A stretch of DNA of 64,000 nucleotides. Source: CAWKGC01 sp963849005. GTDB taxonomy: Bacteria > Pseudomonadota > Gammaproteobacteria > Burkholderiales > Usitatibacteraceae. Below are positions 38,147-47,998 of this stretch, piece after piece. A program made the position numbers and the translations under genes. The stretch covers positions 310,001 through 374,000 of the forward strand of contig CAWKGC010000021.1 in assembly GCA_963849005.1 (NCBI GenBank). Reading direction: 5' to 3'. The notes under the pieces were generated by a model. It was not told the DNA's origin and made no database searches. It was given only the letters and a program-made list of their open reading frames with translations. Within the stretch, counting starts at the first letter, position 1, and the number at the start of each line of letters is the position of its first letter.

Positions 38147-38739
38147 GGCGCCGCGAGCTTGGCGGCGACGCCCGCCAGCCTCGCGCCGAGCGCAAAGGCA
38201 AGCTTCCTCTCGTCTTCGCTTTGCGGCCGGTCGTTGCCGGCGCCCGCAACATGGCTTGCCCCATAGGGCGAGCCGCCCGTGGTGGTGCTGGTGAGCGATC
38301 CCTCGGTGTAGGGAAGCCCGACGATCACCATGCCGTGGTGCAGGAGCGGAACCATCATCGTCAGCAGCGTCGTCTCCTGCCCGCCGTGCATGGTCGAGGT
38401 CGATGTGAACACCGCGGCAGGCTTGCCCGCCAGCGTGCCGCGCTGCCATTCGCCCCCGAGGCTGTCGATGTAGTGCTTCAATGGCGCCGCCATGTTGCCG
38501 AAGCGCGTGGGCGACCCGAGCGCGAGCCCGGCGCATTCCTCGAGGTCCCGCGCCTCGACATAGGGCGCGCCGTCTTCGGGCACGGCGGGCGCGCTCGCCG
38601 TGGTCACCGTCGCGACCCTGGGCACGGTGCGCAATCGCGCGCGCATGCCGGCGACGCTGTCGATCCCGCGCGCGACCTGCTGCGCCAGCGCGCGGACCGA
38701 GCCTGTGCCGGAATAATAGAGGACGAGAATGTCTGCCAT
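38143..38739 (-). CDS. wrbA: WrbA-type NAD(P)H:quinone oxidoreductase (flavodoxin-like)
   Basis: 198 residues with the flavodoxin phosphate loop ILVLYYSGTGSVRALAQQVA, the FMN-contact motif LGSPTRFGNMAAPLKHYIDS, TSTSTMHGGQETTLLTMM and GGSPYGASHVAG, all typical WrbA. It reduces quinones by two electrons and limits redox cycling. ATG 38739 is chosen; ten upstream in-frame codons lack support. It diverges from the YihY gene. Confidence 0.9.
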   Translation of the reverse strand: MADILVLYYSGTGSVRALAQQVARGIDSVAGMRARLRTVPRVATVTTASAPAVPEDGAPYVEARDLEECAGLALGSPTRFGNMAAPLKHYIDSLGGEWQRGTLAGKPAAVFTSTSTMHGGQETTLLTMMVPLLHHGMVIVGLPYTEGSLTSTTTGGSPYGASHVAGAGNDRPQSEDERKLAFALGARLAGVAAKLAAP

Positions 38740-38789
38740 CGCTTGGTCTCCGAGTGCGGAAGGTATCATATGCCCCGACTGGGGAAACG

Positions 38790-40073
38790 ATGCACGACCC
38801 GATGCCCGCTGCAGGACCGCTAGCCTCCGTGCCCGATCGCGCGCGGCGGCTCGCCCTGGACGTCGCGCATTTTGCGGCGTTTCTCGCGCGCCGCTTCGAA
38901 CAGGACCGCTGCTTCCAGGTCGCGGGAAGCCTGACCTACTCGACGCTGCTGTCCATCGTCCCCTTGCTCATGGTGGTGATCGCGGTGCTCTCGCAATTGC
39001 CGGCCGTGTCCCTGCGCGCGGCGCTGGGCGGACTCGAATCCTTCATCGCGCAGAACTTCCTGCCCGACACCGCAACCAGGATCCTCACGGTCTACTTCAA
39101 CCAGTTCGCCCAGAACGCGGCGCGCCTCACGCTGGTGAGCGTTGCGTTGCTGGCGGTCACCGCGCTGGCGATGTTGAACACCGTCGATCGCGCGCTGAAC
39201 GCGATCTGGCGCGTGCCGCGGCGCCGGTCGGCCTGGGTAAGCCTCGCCGCCTACGTGGCGCTGCTGGTGGCGGGTCCCGTGTTGATCGGCATCAGCGTGT
39301 CGGTGACCTCTTACCTGGTGGGCGCGAAGATGCTTTCGCGAGTGCTGCCGCAGCAGCATCCGGCACTGCTCGAATGGCTGCCGCTCGCGGTCAGCGCGAC
39401 GGCCTTCACGCTGCTCTACAAGCTGATCCCGAATCGCCGCGTCCCGTGGAGTGCCGCTATCGCGGGCGCGGTGATCGCGGCGACCGTGTTCGAGCTCGGC
39501 AAGGACCTGTTTGCCCTCTACGTGCGCCTGATGCCGGGATGGGGCATGGTCTATGGGACTTTCGCCACCATCCCCTTGTTCATGCTCTGGGTATACCTTT
39601 CCTGGGTGCTGATCCTGTTCGGCGCCGAGATCACCGCGGGGCTCGCGTTCTGGCGCCAGGGCCTGTTCAGGCGCCCGCTCACGCCGGCGACCCGCTTTCG
39701 CGACACGCTGAGCGTGGCGCGCGCGCTCCTTGCCGCCCAGCGGGAGGATCGCGCGCTCGGCTTCGCGGAATTGCGCGCGCGCGAATCGGTGCCCGATCAC
39801 GAGATCGAGGACGCGCTGGCCCGGCTGGTCGATGGCGGGCTCGTGCAGCGCGAAGGCGCAAATCGCTACCGATTGGCGAGGCGGCCAGAGGAGTTGACGC
39901 TTGCCGAGATCTATCGCCTCTCCGTGCTGCAGGGCGGGGGGTTCAGCGGGCAGGACTGGGCCGAAGTCTCGCCGGAGCTTGCCGAAGTGTCTTCGGTGAT
40001 CGACCAGGCGCTGCAGCGGCCGCTTGCTTCGGTGGCGGCAACGCCCGACGAAAAACGCTCAGGCGTTTCTTGA
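38790..40073 (+). CDS. YihY/BrkB-family inner membrane protein with C-terminal winged-helix-like tail
   Basis: 427 residues. The first 290 carry the YihY fold: FQVAGSLTYSTLLSIVPLLM, LTLVSVALLAVTALAMLNTV, ALNAIWRVPRRRSAW and WGMVYGTFATIPLFMLWVYLSWVLIL. The last ~130 form a soluble domain (DHEIEDALARLVDGGLVQRE) that looks like a winged helix, seen in the longer proteobacterial members. Once misassigned as RNase BN; the function is unsettled. The 3' end overlaps the convergent gene by 15 bases. Confidence 0.88.
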   Translation: MHDPMPAAGPLASVPDRARRLALDVAHFAAFLARRFEQDRCFQVAGSLTYSTLLSIVPLLMVVIAVLSQLPAVSLRAALGGLESFIAQNFLPDTATRILTVYFNQFAQNAARLTLVSVALLAVTALAMLNTVDRALNAIWRVPRRRSAWVSLAAYVALLVAGPVLIGISVSVTSYLVGAKMLSRVLPQQHPALLEWLPLAVSATAFTLLYKLIPNRRVPWSAAIAGAVIAATVFELGKDLFALYVRLMPGWGMVYGTFATIPLFMLWVYLSWVLILFGAEITAGLAFWRQGLFRRPLTPATRFRDTLSVARALLAAQREDRALGFAELRARESVPDHEIEDALARLVDGGLVQREGANRYRLARRPEELTLAEIYRLSVLQGGGFSGQDWAEVSPELAEVSSVIDQALQRPLASVAATPDEKRSGVS

Positions 40074-41648
40074 CTGCGCGATGTGGAATAGCTCGAAGCG
40101 CTGGGTTCGCTCGAGCAACTGGGTCGCGCGCACCAGGCTCAGCTCGCCCTGGTCCTCGACCTCGAATTCGCGCAGGTCGCCGAAAGTGAGCGGCGGCGTG
40201 AGCAGGCTGTCGCCCGACTCCATCGGGTCGAACTCGGGAATCAGCAGGCCGAGCTTCTGCGCGCCGGTCGCGTTGGCAGTCTGCTGGAGGGTGACGCTGC
40301 GCGCGGCAGGCGCAATGAACTGGACGCCGAACTCCATGCCCTCTTCCTCGAGCAAGGTGAGCCAGCGCACCACGCCGACGGTCCAGCGCGTGCGCCCGAC
40401 GAACTTGATGCCGACCACCTCTCCCACGCCGATCGGCTGGCTGAGCGCGCCGATGCGCCGCACCTTCAGGCCGCCGGCGCTCTGGTTGACCACGTCCCAT
40501 TCGCTCACCTGAAGCGCTTTCGAAACATCGTCCTCGGGAACCGAAATGAGCGGGATGGTGAGGCCGCCCTGGATCGCTTCGGCCTCCTTCGCGGCGTCGA
40601 CCTGCGCCTCCAGCGATACGAAATGGAAGAGGGCCTTGATGCCGGCGCAGACGGCGACGGTCGCCTCCATCGCGTCGCGGCGGAAGGCGCGCTTGGGCGG
40701 GTCTCCCCACAGCACCACGAGCTTGTTGACCAGTGCCAGCGTTTCGGCCGACATCATCCGGCTGGTAGCCGATGTGGCCACGCCGCTTTCCATCGCCTTC
40801 TTCTTTTGCCTGAGCTTGTCGACGATCGGGTTGGCATCCAGGAGGCGCGCGTTCGGCCCGCCCGGATCGTTGCTCGCCGACTGCATCGGCTTGGGCGGGC
40901 GGTCGGTGTCGCAGGGGACGACGAAATGGCCGCCCGTATTGGTCGTCGGAACCGCCGTCACGAGCCCGAGGCCGGCGGCGTTGGCGCGGATCAGCGCGAC
41001 CACGCGGTCCACCTCGCCGGGCACCAGCCGATAGGGATCGGTCAGCGAGAGCAGCAGCGCCTCGATGTAGCCGTCGGCGATCGTCGCCTTCGTTTCGGCG
41101 TCCGCGGCGTCGTTGAGGAGGTTCTCCTTTTCCGCGTACAGGTACAGGCCGTGCAGTTCCTTCCACAGCTCCGGCGCGTTCGGCGTGTACGAGCGGTAGG
41201 CCACCTTGATCACGTTGCCCAGGTGCTCGGTGATGCGCAGCAGCAGCAAGGGCAGGTGCTTTTTCGCGCCGAAGCTGATCAGCTTGCCGGTGCGCTCGAG
41301 CGCGATCAGCTTGTAGCCGTTGGCGCATTCGATGGACAGGTCGCGCGCGAGCAGCATTGCATCGCGTGCCTTGGGCGGCATCGGCAAGGCCGCCTTGGAA
41401 TAGATCGCATCGAGTTCCTCGAGGGCCACCGAGACCACCGGCCGATACGCCTCGAGGAGCTCATGGCGCACCTCGACGTCGAGCTTGGCCCGGTTCATTG
41501 CCGCGAGGTTTTCCAGCAGCTTCCTGCCCGACTCGATCACCTGCGTCATCGGCAGGGAGGCGACCCACGCCCTGGCCTGCTTGGGGCGCAATTCCAGGTC
41601 CTTCGGCGGTGAAATGCGTTCCGTGGGAACGCTGAATTCAAGCGGCAT
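40059..41648 (-). CDS. Conserved betaproteobacterial protein with PilZ-like C-terminus
   Basis: 529 residues, no signal peptide or membrane helix. The first ~330 residues are helical (GRKLLENLAAMNRAKLDVEV, HLPLLLLRITEHLGNVIKVA) with no family I can name. The last ~150 look like a degenerate PilZ barrel (RRIGALSQPIGVGEVVGIKF, TRWTVGVVRWLTLLEEEGME, FGVQFIAPAA). PilZ domains bind c-di-GMP, which would fit the two GGDEF/EAL proteins here, but the R-x3-R and D/N-x-S-x2-G motifs are not convincing. Homologues are, as I recall, often labelled cyclic-di-GMP-binding or simply hypothetical. Treat the function as open. Confidence 0.6.
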   Translation of the reverse strand: MPLEFSVPTERISPPKDLELRPKQARAWVASLPMTQVIESGRKLLENLAAMNRAKLDVEVRHELLEAYRPVVSVALEELDAIYSKAALPMPPKARDAMLLARDLSIECANGYKLIALERTGKLISFGAKKHLPLLLLRITEHLGNVIKVAYRSYTPNAPELWKELHGLYLYAEKENLLNDAADAETKATIADGYIEALLLSLTDPYRLVPGEVDRVVALIRANAAGLGLVTAVPTTNTGGHFVVPCDTDRPPKPMQSASNDPGGPNARLLDANPIVDKLRQKKKAMESGVATSATSRMMSAETLALVNKLVVLWGDPPKRAFRRDAMEATVAVCAGIKALFHFVSLEAQVDAAKEAEAIQGGLTIPLISVPEDDVSKALQVSEWDVVNQSAGGLKVRRIGALSQPIGVGEVVGIKFVGRTRWTVGVVRWLTLLEEEGMEFGVQFIAPAARSVTLQQTANATGAQKLGLLIPEFDPMESGDSLLTPPLTFGDLREFEVEDQGELSLVRATQLLERTQRFELFHIAQSRNA

Positions 41649-41759
41649 GTTGTGCGGAAAGCCCTGATTTATTGTGGGAAAACCTGACTTATTCGATTTT
41701 TATCAGAATTGGCCAGCCTGCGCTAGCATACACTTCACACTTTTCCGCCTGCCATCCCC

Positions 41760-42214
<455 letters not shown>

Positions 42215-42218
<4 letters not shown>

Positions 42219-42799
42219 GTGCCGACCGTCCACTTTTCCTTGCGAGCCTTGACCACGCGCATCGGGTAGTCGGGCTTGCCGAGCGAGCCGTTGTATCGCG
42301 CCAGCGCGCGTTCCACGTTGCCTTTCTCGGTGTCGAGGTAGTGGCGGAAGATCACGCAGCCATAGCGCAGGTTGGTGCGCGGCTGGAACAGGTTGTCCGA
42401 AGGGACGCCTATCAGGCCCACCCAGAACGGCATCACCTGCATGTAGCCGAGGGCGCCGGCCTTCGATACCGCGTAGCGCCGGAACTTGCTCTCGACGTCG
42501 ATGATCGCCAGCACCAGCGTGGGATCGAGGCCCGCCCGCGAGGATTCGTAGTGCACCATCGCAAGGAACTGGCGCGCGCCTGCCTCGTCCTCGAAGCGCG
42601 TGCGCACGCGCTTGGTCATGGCGCGCACCCAGGCGCGCATGTCGAGGTCGTCGGGATTGATCGGGGCAAACTCGCCCAACGACTTCGCCATGCTGGCGCG
42701 CACCGAAGCCGAGAGTTTCTCGTAGTCCTGCGCGCCGGCGAGGGCCGCCGCCGGCATTGCCAGCACGAAGAAGGCAAGCAACGCGGCGGCGTGTCTCAT
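42215..42799 (-). CDS. Lytic transglycosylase, SLT domain
   Basis: 194 residues: signal peptide (LLAFFVLAMPAAALAGAQ) and a C-terminal SLT fold with the catalytic glutamate in VLAIIDVESKFRRYAVSKAG, then GYMQVMPFWV, NLRYGCVIFRHYL and ALARYNGSLGKPDYP. It cuts the murein glycan with formation of 1,6-anhydro ends. ATG 42799 is 13 bases after the proS stop, so it may be cotranscribed with proS. Confidence 0.9.
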
Positions 42800-42812
42800 C
42801 GCGGCGCGGCGC

Positions 42813-44516
42813 CTACCCCAGTTTCCCGCGCACGAAAGCCAGCGCATCGCCCATCGGCACGGGCACAGGCTGCGTTTCGCGGCGGTGCTGGTATTCGAAT
42901 TCGCCCTTGGCGAGCCCCCGCTCGCCGATGACGATGCGATGCGGTATGCCGATGAGTTCCTGGTCGGCAAGCATCACGCCCGGGCGTTCGTTGCGATCGT
43001 CGAGCAGCACCTCGATGCCGGCAGCGGTGAGTTCGGCGTAGAGCTTTTCCGCGGCGGCCTTCACCGCTTCGCTCTTGTGCAATCCCATCGGCACCAGCGC
43101 CACGGTGAAAGGCGCCATCGCGTCGGGCCAGATGATGCCGCGCTCGTCGTGGTTCTGCTCGATCGCGGCGCCGACAACCCGCGTGACGCCGATGCCGTAG
43201 CAGCCCATCTCCATCGGTTTCGCCTCGCCCTTCTCGTCGATGTACTTCGCGCCCATGGCCTGCGAATACACCGAGCCCAGCGCGAACACGTGGCCGACCT
43301 CGACGCCGCGCGCGATCTCGAGCGTGCCCTTGCCGTCGGGCGAGGGGTCTCCCGCGAGCACGTTGCGGATGTCGGCCACGCGCGCGGGTTCGGGAAGGTC
43401 GCGGCCCCAGTTGACGCCGCGGATGTGGAAGTCGGGCTCGTTCGCGCCGCAGATGAAGTCCGCCATCGCGGCCACGCTGCGGTCGGCGATCACCGCTCCC
43501 TTGAAGCCCACGGGACCCAGGTAGCCGGGCCTGCAGGCGGTGGCGGCGACGATTTCCGCGTCGTTGGCCCAGCGCCAGCCCGAGAGCCCCGGCACCTTGC
43601 CCGCCTTGATCTCGTTGAGCGAATGGTCGCCGCGCACAAGCAGCATCTGCACGCGCTCGTCGGCGAACACCATCAGGCACTTCACGGTTCGCGCGAGCGG
43701 CAGGCCGAGGAGTTCGGCGACCTGCTCGCAGGTCGAGCGTCCGGGTGTGGCGATCTTCTCCATCGCCTCGGCCGGCGCAGGGCGTGCGGCAGCGGGGGCG
43801 AGCGCCTCGGCCTGCTCGACGTTGGCGGCGTAGTCCGACGCCGGGCACCACGCGATCGCGTCCTCGCCTGCTTCGGCAAGCACCTGGAATTCATGCGAGG
43901 AACTCCCCCCGATGTCGCCGGTATCGGCGTTCACCGCGCGGAACTTGAGGCCCAGCCGCGTGAAGATGCGCGTGTAGGCGTCGTACATGATCTTGTAGGA
44001 GCGCAGCATTCCCTCGACGCTGGTGTCGAACGAATACGCATCCTTCATCAGGAATTCGCGCGCGCGCATCACGCCGAAGCGCGGCCGGATCTCGTCGCGG
44101 AACTTGGTCTGGATCTGGTAGAAGTTCACCGGCAGCTGGCGGTAACTCTTGATCTCGCGCCGCGCGATGTCAGTGATCACTTCCTCGTGGGTCGGCCCGA
44201 AGCAGAAGTCGCGGTCGTGCCGGTCCTTGATGCGCAGCATGTTCGGGCCGTACTTTCCCCAGCGCCCGGTTTCCTGCCAGAGTTCGGCGGGCTGCACGGC
44301 GGGCATCGCGACTTCGAGCGCGCCCGCGGCGTCCATTTCCTGGCGCACGACCGCCTCGACCTTGCGCAGCACCCTGAGTCCCAGCGGCATCCAGGTGTAG
44401 AGCCCGCTGCCGAGCTTGCGGATGAGTCCGGCGCGCAGCATCAGCCGGTGGCTGGCGAGCTCCGCCTCCTGCGGGGCTTCCTTGAGGGTGGACAGGTAAA
44501 AACCGCTGGTGCGCAT
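42813..44516 (-). CDS. proS: Prolyl-tRNA synthetase
   Basis: 567 residues, bacterial class II type with editing insertion. Motifs: AGLIRKLGSGLYTWMPLGLR, GPTHEEVITDIARREIKSYR, QIQTKFRDEIRPRFGVMRAR and EFLMKDAYSFD. The INS editing domain (STCEQVAELLGLPLARTVKC, LVRGDHSLNEIKAGK) and a C-terminal anticodon-binding domain (AELTAAGIEVLLDDRNERPG) follow. It diverges from rppH, a common arrangement in Betaproteobacteria. Charging its product links to the tRNA-Pro(CGG) gene at 51573. Confidence 0.96.
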   Translation of the reverse strand: MRTSGFYLSTLKEAPQEAELASHRLMLRAGLIRKLGSGLYTWMPLGLRVLRKVEAVVRQEMDAAGALEVAMPAVQPAELWQETGRWGKYGPNMLRIKDRHDRDFCFGPTHEEVITDIARREIKSYRQLPVNFYQIQTKFRDEIRPRFGVMRAREFLMKDAYSFDTSVEGMLRSYKIMYDAYTRIFTRLGLKFRAVNADTGDIGGSSSHEFQVLAEAGEDAIAWCPASDYAANVEQAEALAPAAARPAPAEAMEKIATPGRSTCEQVAELLGLPLARTVKCLMVFADERVQMLLVRGDHSLNEIKAGKVPGLSGWRWANDAEIVAATACRPGYLGPVGFKGAVIADRSVAAMADFICGANEPDFHIRGVNWGRDLPEPARVADIRNVLAGDPSPDGKGTLEIARGVEVGHVFALGSVYSQAMGAKYIDEKGEAKPMEMGCYGIGVTRVVGAAIEQNHDERGIIWPDAMAPFTVALVPMGLHKSEAVKAAAEKLYAELTAAGIEVLLDDRNERPGVMLADQELIGIPHRIVIGERGLAKGEFEYQHRRETQPVPVPMGDALAFVRGKLG

Positions 44517-44672
44517 GAACTCTCTCCGGACGTTCGAAACCGAACTGTTTATGGCATCAAATCAGATATTTGCCGCATCCGCATTTTACACGCCAGCCCC
44601 CCGCCGGTCTTGGCGAGGGGCGCCAAAGTGTGGAAGAATGGGGGCAACTCAACGAATTGAATGGTGGCTACC

Positions 44673-45227
44673 ATGATCGATCGGGACGGTTATCGCCCGA
44701 ACGTCGCCATCGTGCTCATCAATCAGAAGAATCAGGTTTTCTGGGGAAAGCGAATCAAGGAGCACGCTTGGCAGTTCCCGCAGGGCGGCATCAAGGCAGG
44801 AGAGACCCCGGAGGAAGCGATGTACCGGGAACTCGAGGAAGAGACGGGCCTCAAGCCCGAGCACGTCAGGATCCTCGGGCGCACCAAGGACTGGCTGCAC
44901 TACAACGTGCCCAACCACTGGGTGAAGCGCGAATGGCGCGGCACCTACAAGGGGCAGAAACAGGTCTGGTTCCTGTTGCGGCTCGTCGGGCGTGATTCCG
45001 ACGTCAGCCTGCGCGCGTCCGGCCACCCGGAATTCGACGCGTGGCGCTGGCACGACTACTGGGTGCCGCTCGACTCCGTGATCGAGTTCAAGCGCGACGT
45101 CTATCGCAAGGCGCTGCAGCAGCTGATCGACTTCATCGATACGTCGCGGCGCGGCATCGGGTCCAATCCGTATCGCCCGCGCCGGTCCCCGCCGCGGGAT
45201 CCGAGCCCGGTGCCCGCTTCGGACTGA
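44673..45227 (+). CDS. rppH: RNA pyrophosphohydrolase
   Basis: 184 residues of the Nudix family: DGYRPNVAIVLINQKNQVFW, the Nudix box GGIKAGETPEEAMYRELEEE, TGLKPEHV, and WRWHDYWVPLDSVIEFKRDV. RppH removes pyrophosphate from 5' triphosphate RNA to trigger decay. ATG 44673 is preferred to an ATG four codons earlier by family alignment. A proline/arginine-rich tail ends the protein, just before a REP-like repeat. Confidence 0.94.
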   Translation: MIDRDGYRPNVAIVLINQKNQVFWGKRIKEHAWQFPQGGIKAGETPEEAMYRELEEETGLKPEHVRILGRTKDWLHYNVPNHWVKREWRGTYKGQKQVWFLLRLVGRDSDVSLRASGHPEFDAWRWHDYWVPLDSVIEFKRDVYRKALQQLIDFIDTSRRGIGSNPYRPRRSPPRDPSPVPASD

Positions 45228-45236
45228 GAAAACGGT

Positions 45237-45333
45237 GAGAAAACGGGGTCAGAGTACATTTCCGGACGCGAAGGATCGCTGCGCGATCCGGCCGGAAATG
45301 TACTGACCCGTTTTATCCTGACCCCGTTTTCTC
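45237..45333. repeat. REP-like paired palindrome (BIME/MITE-like) with GGGGTCAG cores
   Basis: The 97-base stretch begins GAGAAAACGGGGTCAG and ends with its inverse CTGACCCCGTTTTCTC. Inside, GTACATTTCCGG is mirrored by CCGGAAATGTAC around a central 7-base stem (GGATCGC TGC GCGATCC). The right side has an extra unit (TGACCCGTTTTATCC) that makes a second half-copy. The same GGGGTCAG core forms the ends of the transposase element at 59416-60283. It lies between the convergent ends of rppH and the Yip1-like gene. Confidence 0.8.
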
Positions 45334-45345
45334 GTTTGTTGCTGC

Positions 45346-45942
45346 CTAGCGCAGTCCGCCCAGCGCCGCGGCGCCCATGCCGCCGCCGAAGGCCATCATG
45401 CCGATCAGCATCGAGATCACGAACCCGACGATGATCGCGACGATCACGACGACCGCGGTGTAGCCCGCCGCCTTCGCTTCCGGCACCTTCATCATCACCG
45501 AGGAGCCGGTGTAGAGAAGGTAGATGCCGTAGAAGGCCGCAAGGACCGCGAGCAGCCAGCCGAGCACCGGGATGATGCCGAATACGCTTCCCACCCAACT
45601 CGCGGTCATCGAGTAGGCCACCAGCTTCAGCGACTGGATCGGGTTCTTCTGGCCGTCGAAGCTGGGAGCAAGCGCGTCGGCGATAAGCGCCACGACGAAC
45701 ACCATCGCCAGCCCGAGCACGTACTGGAGGATGCTGCTCGTCAGGGCGAAGCCCATCCCGACCCCGCCCAGCCTCGAGGCGAACATCATCATCGAGAGCA
45801 GGCCGATGATCGCGGGGATGGCGGCGAGGATGCAGATGTACCCGGTGTAAAGCGTCTTGGTGTCGGTCTGCTCGGCCTCGATGACGGGCCACTCCAGCTT
45901 GGGCTGCATCAGGATGTTCTTTACGCGGTCGACGATGTTCAT
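45346..45942 (-). CDS. Yip1-domain membrane protein
   Basis: 198 residues: short cytoplasmic lead (IVDRVKNILMQPKLEWPVIE, typical of bacterial Yip1/YIP1-family proteins), then five hydrophobic helices ending in a glycine-rich tail. Bacterial members have no firm function. A 54-base gap separates it from the MscS gene upstream in the same orientation. Confidence 0.82.
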   Translation of the reverse strand: MNIVDRVKNILMQPKLEWPVIEAEQTDTKTLYTGYICILAAIPAIIGLLSMMMFASRLGGVGMGFALTSSILQYVLGLAMVFVVALIADALAPSFDGQKNPIQSLKLVAYSMTASWVGSVFGIIPVLGWLLAVLAAFYGIYLLYTGSSVMMKVPEAKAAGYTAVVVIVAIIVGFVISMLIGMMAFGGGMGAAALGGLR

Positions 45943-45996
45943 TTTCTTATCTCCCTCTGTGGTGAAACTGCGCGCCGCGGCAGCCCCGTTCGGGCA

Positions 45997-46812
45997 TCAG
46001 CCGGCGGTGTTGATCTGGCGCACGGCCGGCTGCGGGAAGCCTGCCGCCGCGCCGACGTTCTGGATGGCCTTGTTGGTGTCGAAGAAGACCTGCCAGTAGT
46101 GCTGGTTGTTGCAGAACGGGCGCACCGCGAGCTTGGTGCCGTACTGGTTGAATTCCAGGATCTCGACCGAGGGCGCGGGGTTGCCCATGATGTTGGAGAT
46201 CTTCTGCACCTCGGTCTTGAGCTTCGCGATCGCGCCATAGGGGTCGACGCCTGCGGCAAGCTGCGCGGTCAGGTCGACCCGCCGATAGTCGGTGGCGTTG
46301 TAGTTGATCACGTTGTCGGCGAGGATCTTGGTGTTGCCGACGATGACCCGCAGGTTGTCGACAGTGTGCACGGTGGTGCCGAAGAGGCCGATCTCCACCA
46401 CGTCCCCGGTGACGCCGCCGGCGGTGATCATGTCGCCGACCTTGAAGGGCCTGAGGATCATGAGGAATGCGCCGGCGGCGAAGTTCGACAGGAGGCCAGA
46501 CCAGGCGGCGCCGATGGCGATGCCGGCCGCGGCAAGCAGCGCGGCGAATGAGGTCGTCTCGATGCCGAAGACCGAGAGGATGGCGATCACCAGCGCGATG
46601 CGCATCGCCACCCGGATTGCCGCCGTGGTGTAGATGACCAGCGTCGCGTCGACCTTGCGCGATGTCATGCCGCGCGAGGCCATGCCGCTGATGATGTTGA
46701 TGAAGATCCCGCCGACGATCCACAGCGCGATCGCGCCGAGGATCTTCAGGCCGAAAGTCGTGGCGTACTGCACGACAAGGTCATTGAACTTCGCGAGCGA
46801 ATCTGCCGTCAT
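45997..46812 (-). CDS. mscS: Small-conductance mechanosensitive channel, MscS family
   Basis: 271 residues: three helices, the pore helix AGIAIGAAWSGLLSNFAAGA, the following beta domain (LRPFKVGDMITAGGVTGDVV, EIGLFGTTV, RVIVGNTKILADNVINY) and a C-terminal cytoplasmic cage. It releases solutes on hypo-osmotic shock. The pore helix has the usual small-residue A/G pattern. Confidence 0.92.
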   Translation of the reverse strand: MTADSLAKFNDLVVQYATTFGLKILGAIALWIVGGIFINIISGMASRGMTSRKVDATLVIYTTAAIRVAMRIALVIAILSVFGIETTSFAALLAAAGIAIGAAWSGLLSNFAAGAFLMILRPFKVGDMITAGGVTGDVVEIGLFGTTVHTVDNLRVIVGNTKILADNVINYNATDYRRVDLTAQLAAGVDPYGAIAKLKTEVQKISNIMGNPAPSVEILEFNQYGTKLAVRPFCNNQHYWQVFFDTNKAIQNVGAAAGFPQPAVRQINTAG

Positions 46813-46882
46813 GCTGCCTCCCGGGTCATGGCGAATTGTCGGGGGCAGTATCCGTTACTCGCCCGATGTCGCGCAAGCCGGC

Positions 46883-47998
46883 CTAGAGCAGGACCAGGTT
46901 GTCCCTGTGGATAAGTTCCGGCTCGAGGAGCTGGCCGAGGATCGCCTCGATCTCGCCTGAGGGGCGGCCGCGAATGCGCCGCGCGTCGGCCGCGCTGTAG
47001 TTGACGATGCCGCGCGCGATCTCGCGGCCATCGGGGGCGAACACGCCGACCACGTCGCCGCGCTCGAAGTCGCCTTCGGCCAGCGTCACGCCGATGGGCA
47101 GGAGGCTCTTGCCGCCGCCGGTCAACGCGCGCACGGCACCTGCATCCAGCGTGATGCGCCCCGAAGGACTCAAGTGGTCGGCGAGCCATTGCTTGCGGGC
47201 GGCGAGGGGTGCGGTGTCCGCGGTGAGGCGGGTGCCGATCGACTCGCCATCGGCCAGCCGCGTGAGGACGTTCGCATCGCGCCCCGACGCGATCACCGTG
47301 AAGGCGCCGCTGCGCGCCGCGCGCTTTGCCGCGAGCACCTTGGTGATCATGCCGCCCGAACCGAACTGCGTGCCGGTGCCGCCGGCCATCGCCTCGAGCC
47401 CGGCGTCGCCTGCGCGCGCCTCGTTCACGAGCGTCGCCGCCTCGTCCTTGCGCGGGTCGGCAGTGTAGAGGCCGGGCTGGTCGGTAAGGATCACCAGCGC
47501 GTCGGCCTCGACGAGGTTGGTGACGAGCGCGCCCAGGGTGTCGTTGTCGCCGAAGCGGATCTCGTCGGTGACCACGGTGTCGTTCTCGTTGATGACGGGC
47601 ACCACGCCGAGGGAGAGCAGGGTGGCGAGCGTGCTGCGCGCATTCAGGTACCGGTCGCGGTCGCCAAGGTCGGAATTGGTGAGCAGCACCTGCGCGGTGC
47701 GGATGCCGTGCGCGGCGAAACACGTTTCGTAGATCTGCACGAGGCCCATCTGTCCCACGGCCGCGGCTGCCTGCAACTCGTTCACGGCCTGCGGGCGCTT
47801 CGCCCAGCCGAGGCGCTGCATGCCTTCGGCAATCGCGCCGGAAGACACGAGCAGCACTTCGATGCCGCGTGCGCGCAGCGCGGCAATCTGCGCCGCCCAT
47901 CCGGCGATCGCGTCGCGATCCAGCCCCGCACCGGCATTGGTGAGCAGGGTCGAGCCGATCTTCACCACCAGCCGGCGCGCGCCGGCAAAGGCGTTCAT
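46883..47998 (-). CDS. proB: Glutamate 5-kinase
   Basis: 371 residues, first step of proline synthesis. Kinase motifs VVKIGSTLLTN, VLLVSSGAIAEGM, VPVINENDTVV, FGDNDTLGALV, ADALVILTDQPGLYTADPRK and GTGTQFGSGGMITK are followed by a PUA domain (SGRITLDAGAVRALTGGGKS). The ATG overlaps the obgE stop (ATGA at 47998-47995). obgE-proB adjacency is common in Betaproteobacteria. Confidence 0.96.
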   Translation of the reverse strand: MNAFAGARRLVVKIGSTLLTNAGAGLDRDAIAGWAAQIAALRARGIEVLLVSSGAIAEGMQRLGWAKRPQAVNELQAAAAVGQMGLVQIYETCFAAHGIRTAQVLLTNSDLGDRDRYLNARSTLATLLSLGVVPVINENDTVVTDEIRFGDNDTLGALVTNLVEADALVILTDQPGLYTADPRKDEAATLVNEARAGDAGLEAMAGGTGTQFGSGGMITKVLAAKRAARSGAFTVIASGRDANVLTRLADGESIGTRLTADTAPLAARKQWLADHLSPSGRITLDAGAVRALTGGGKSLLPIGVTLAEGDFERGDVVGVFAPDGREIARGIVNYSAADARRIRGRPSGEIEAILGQLLEPELIHRDNLVLL

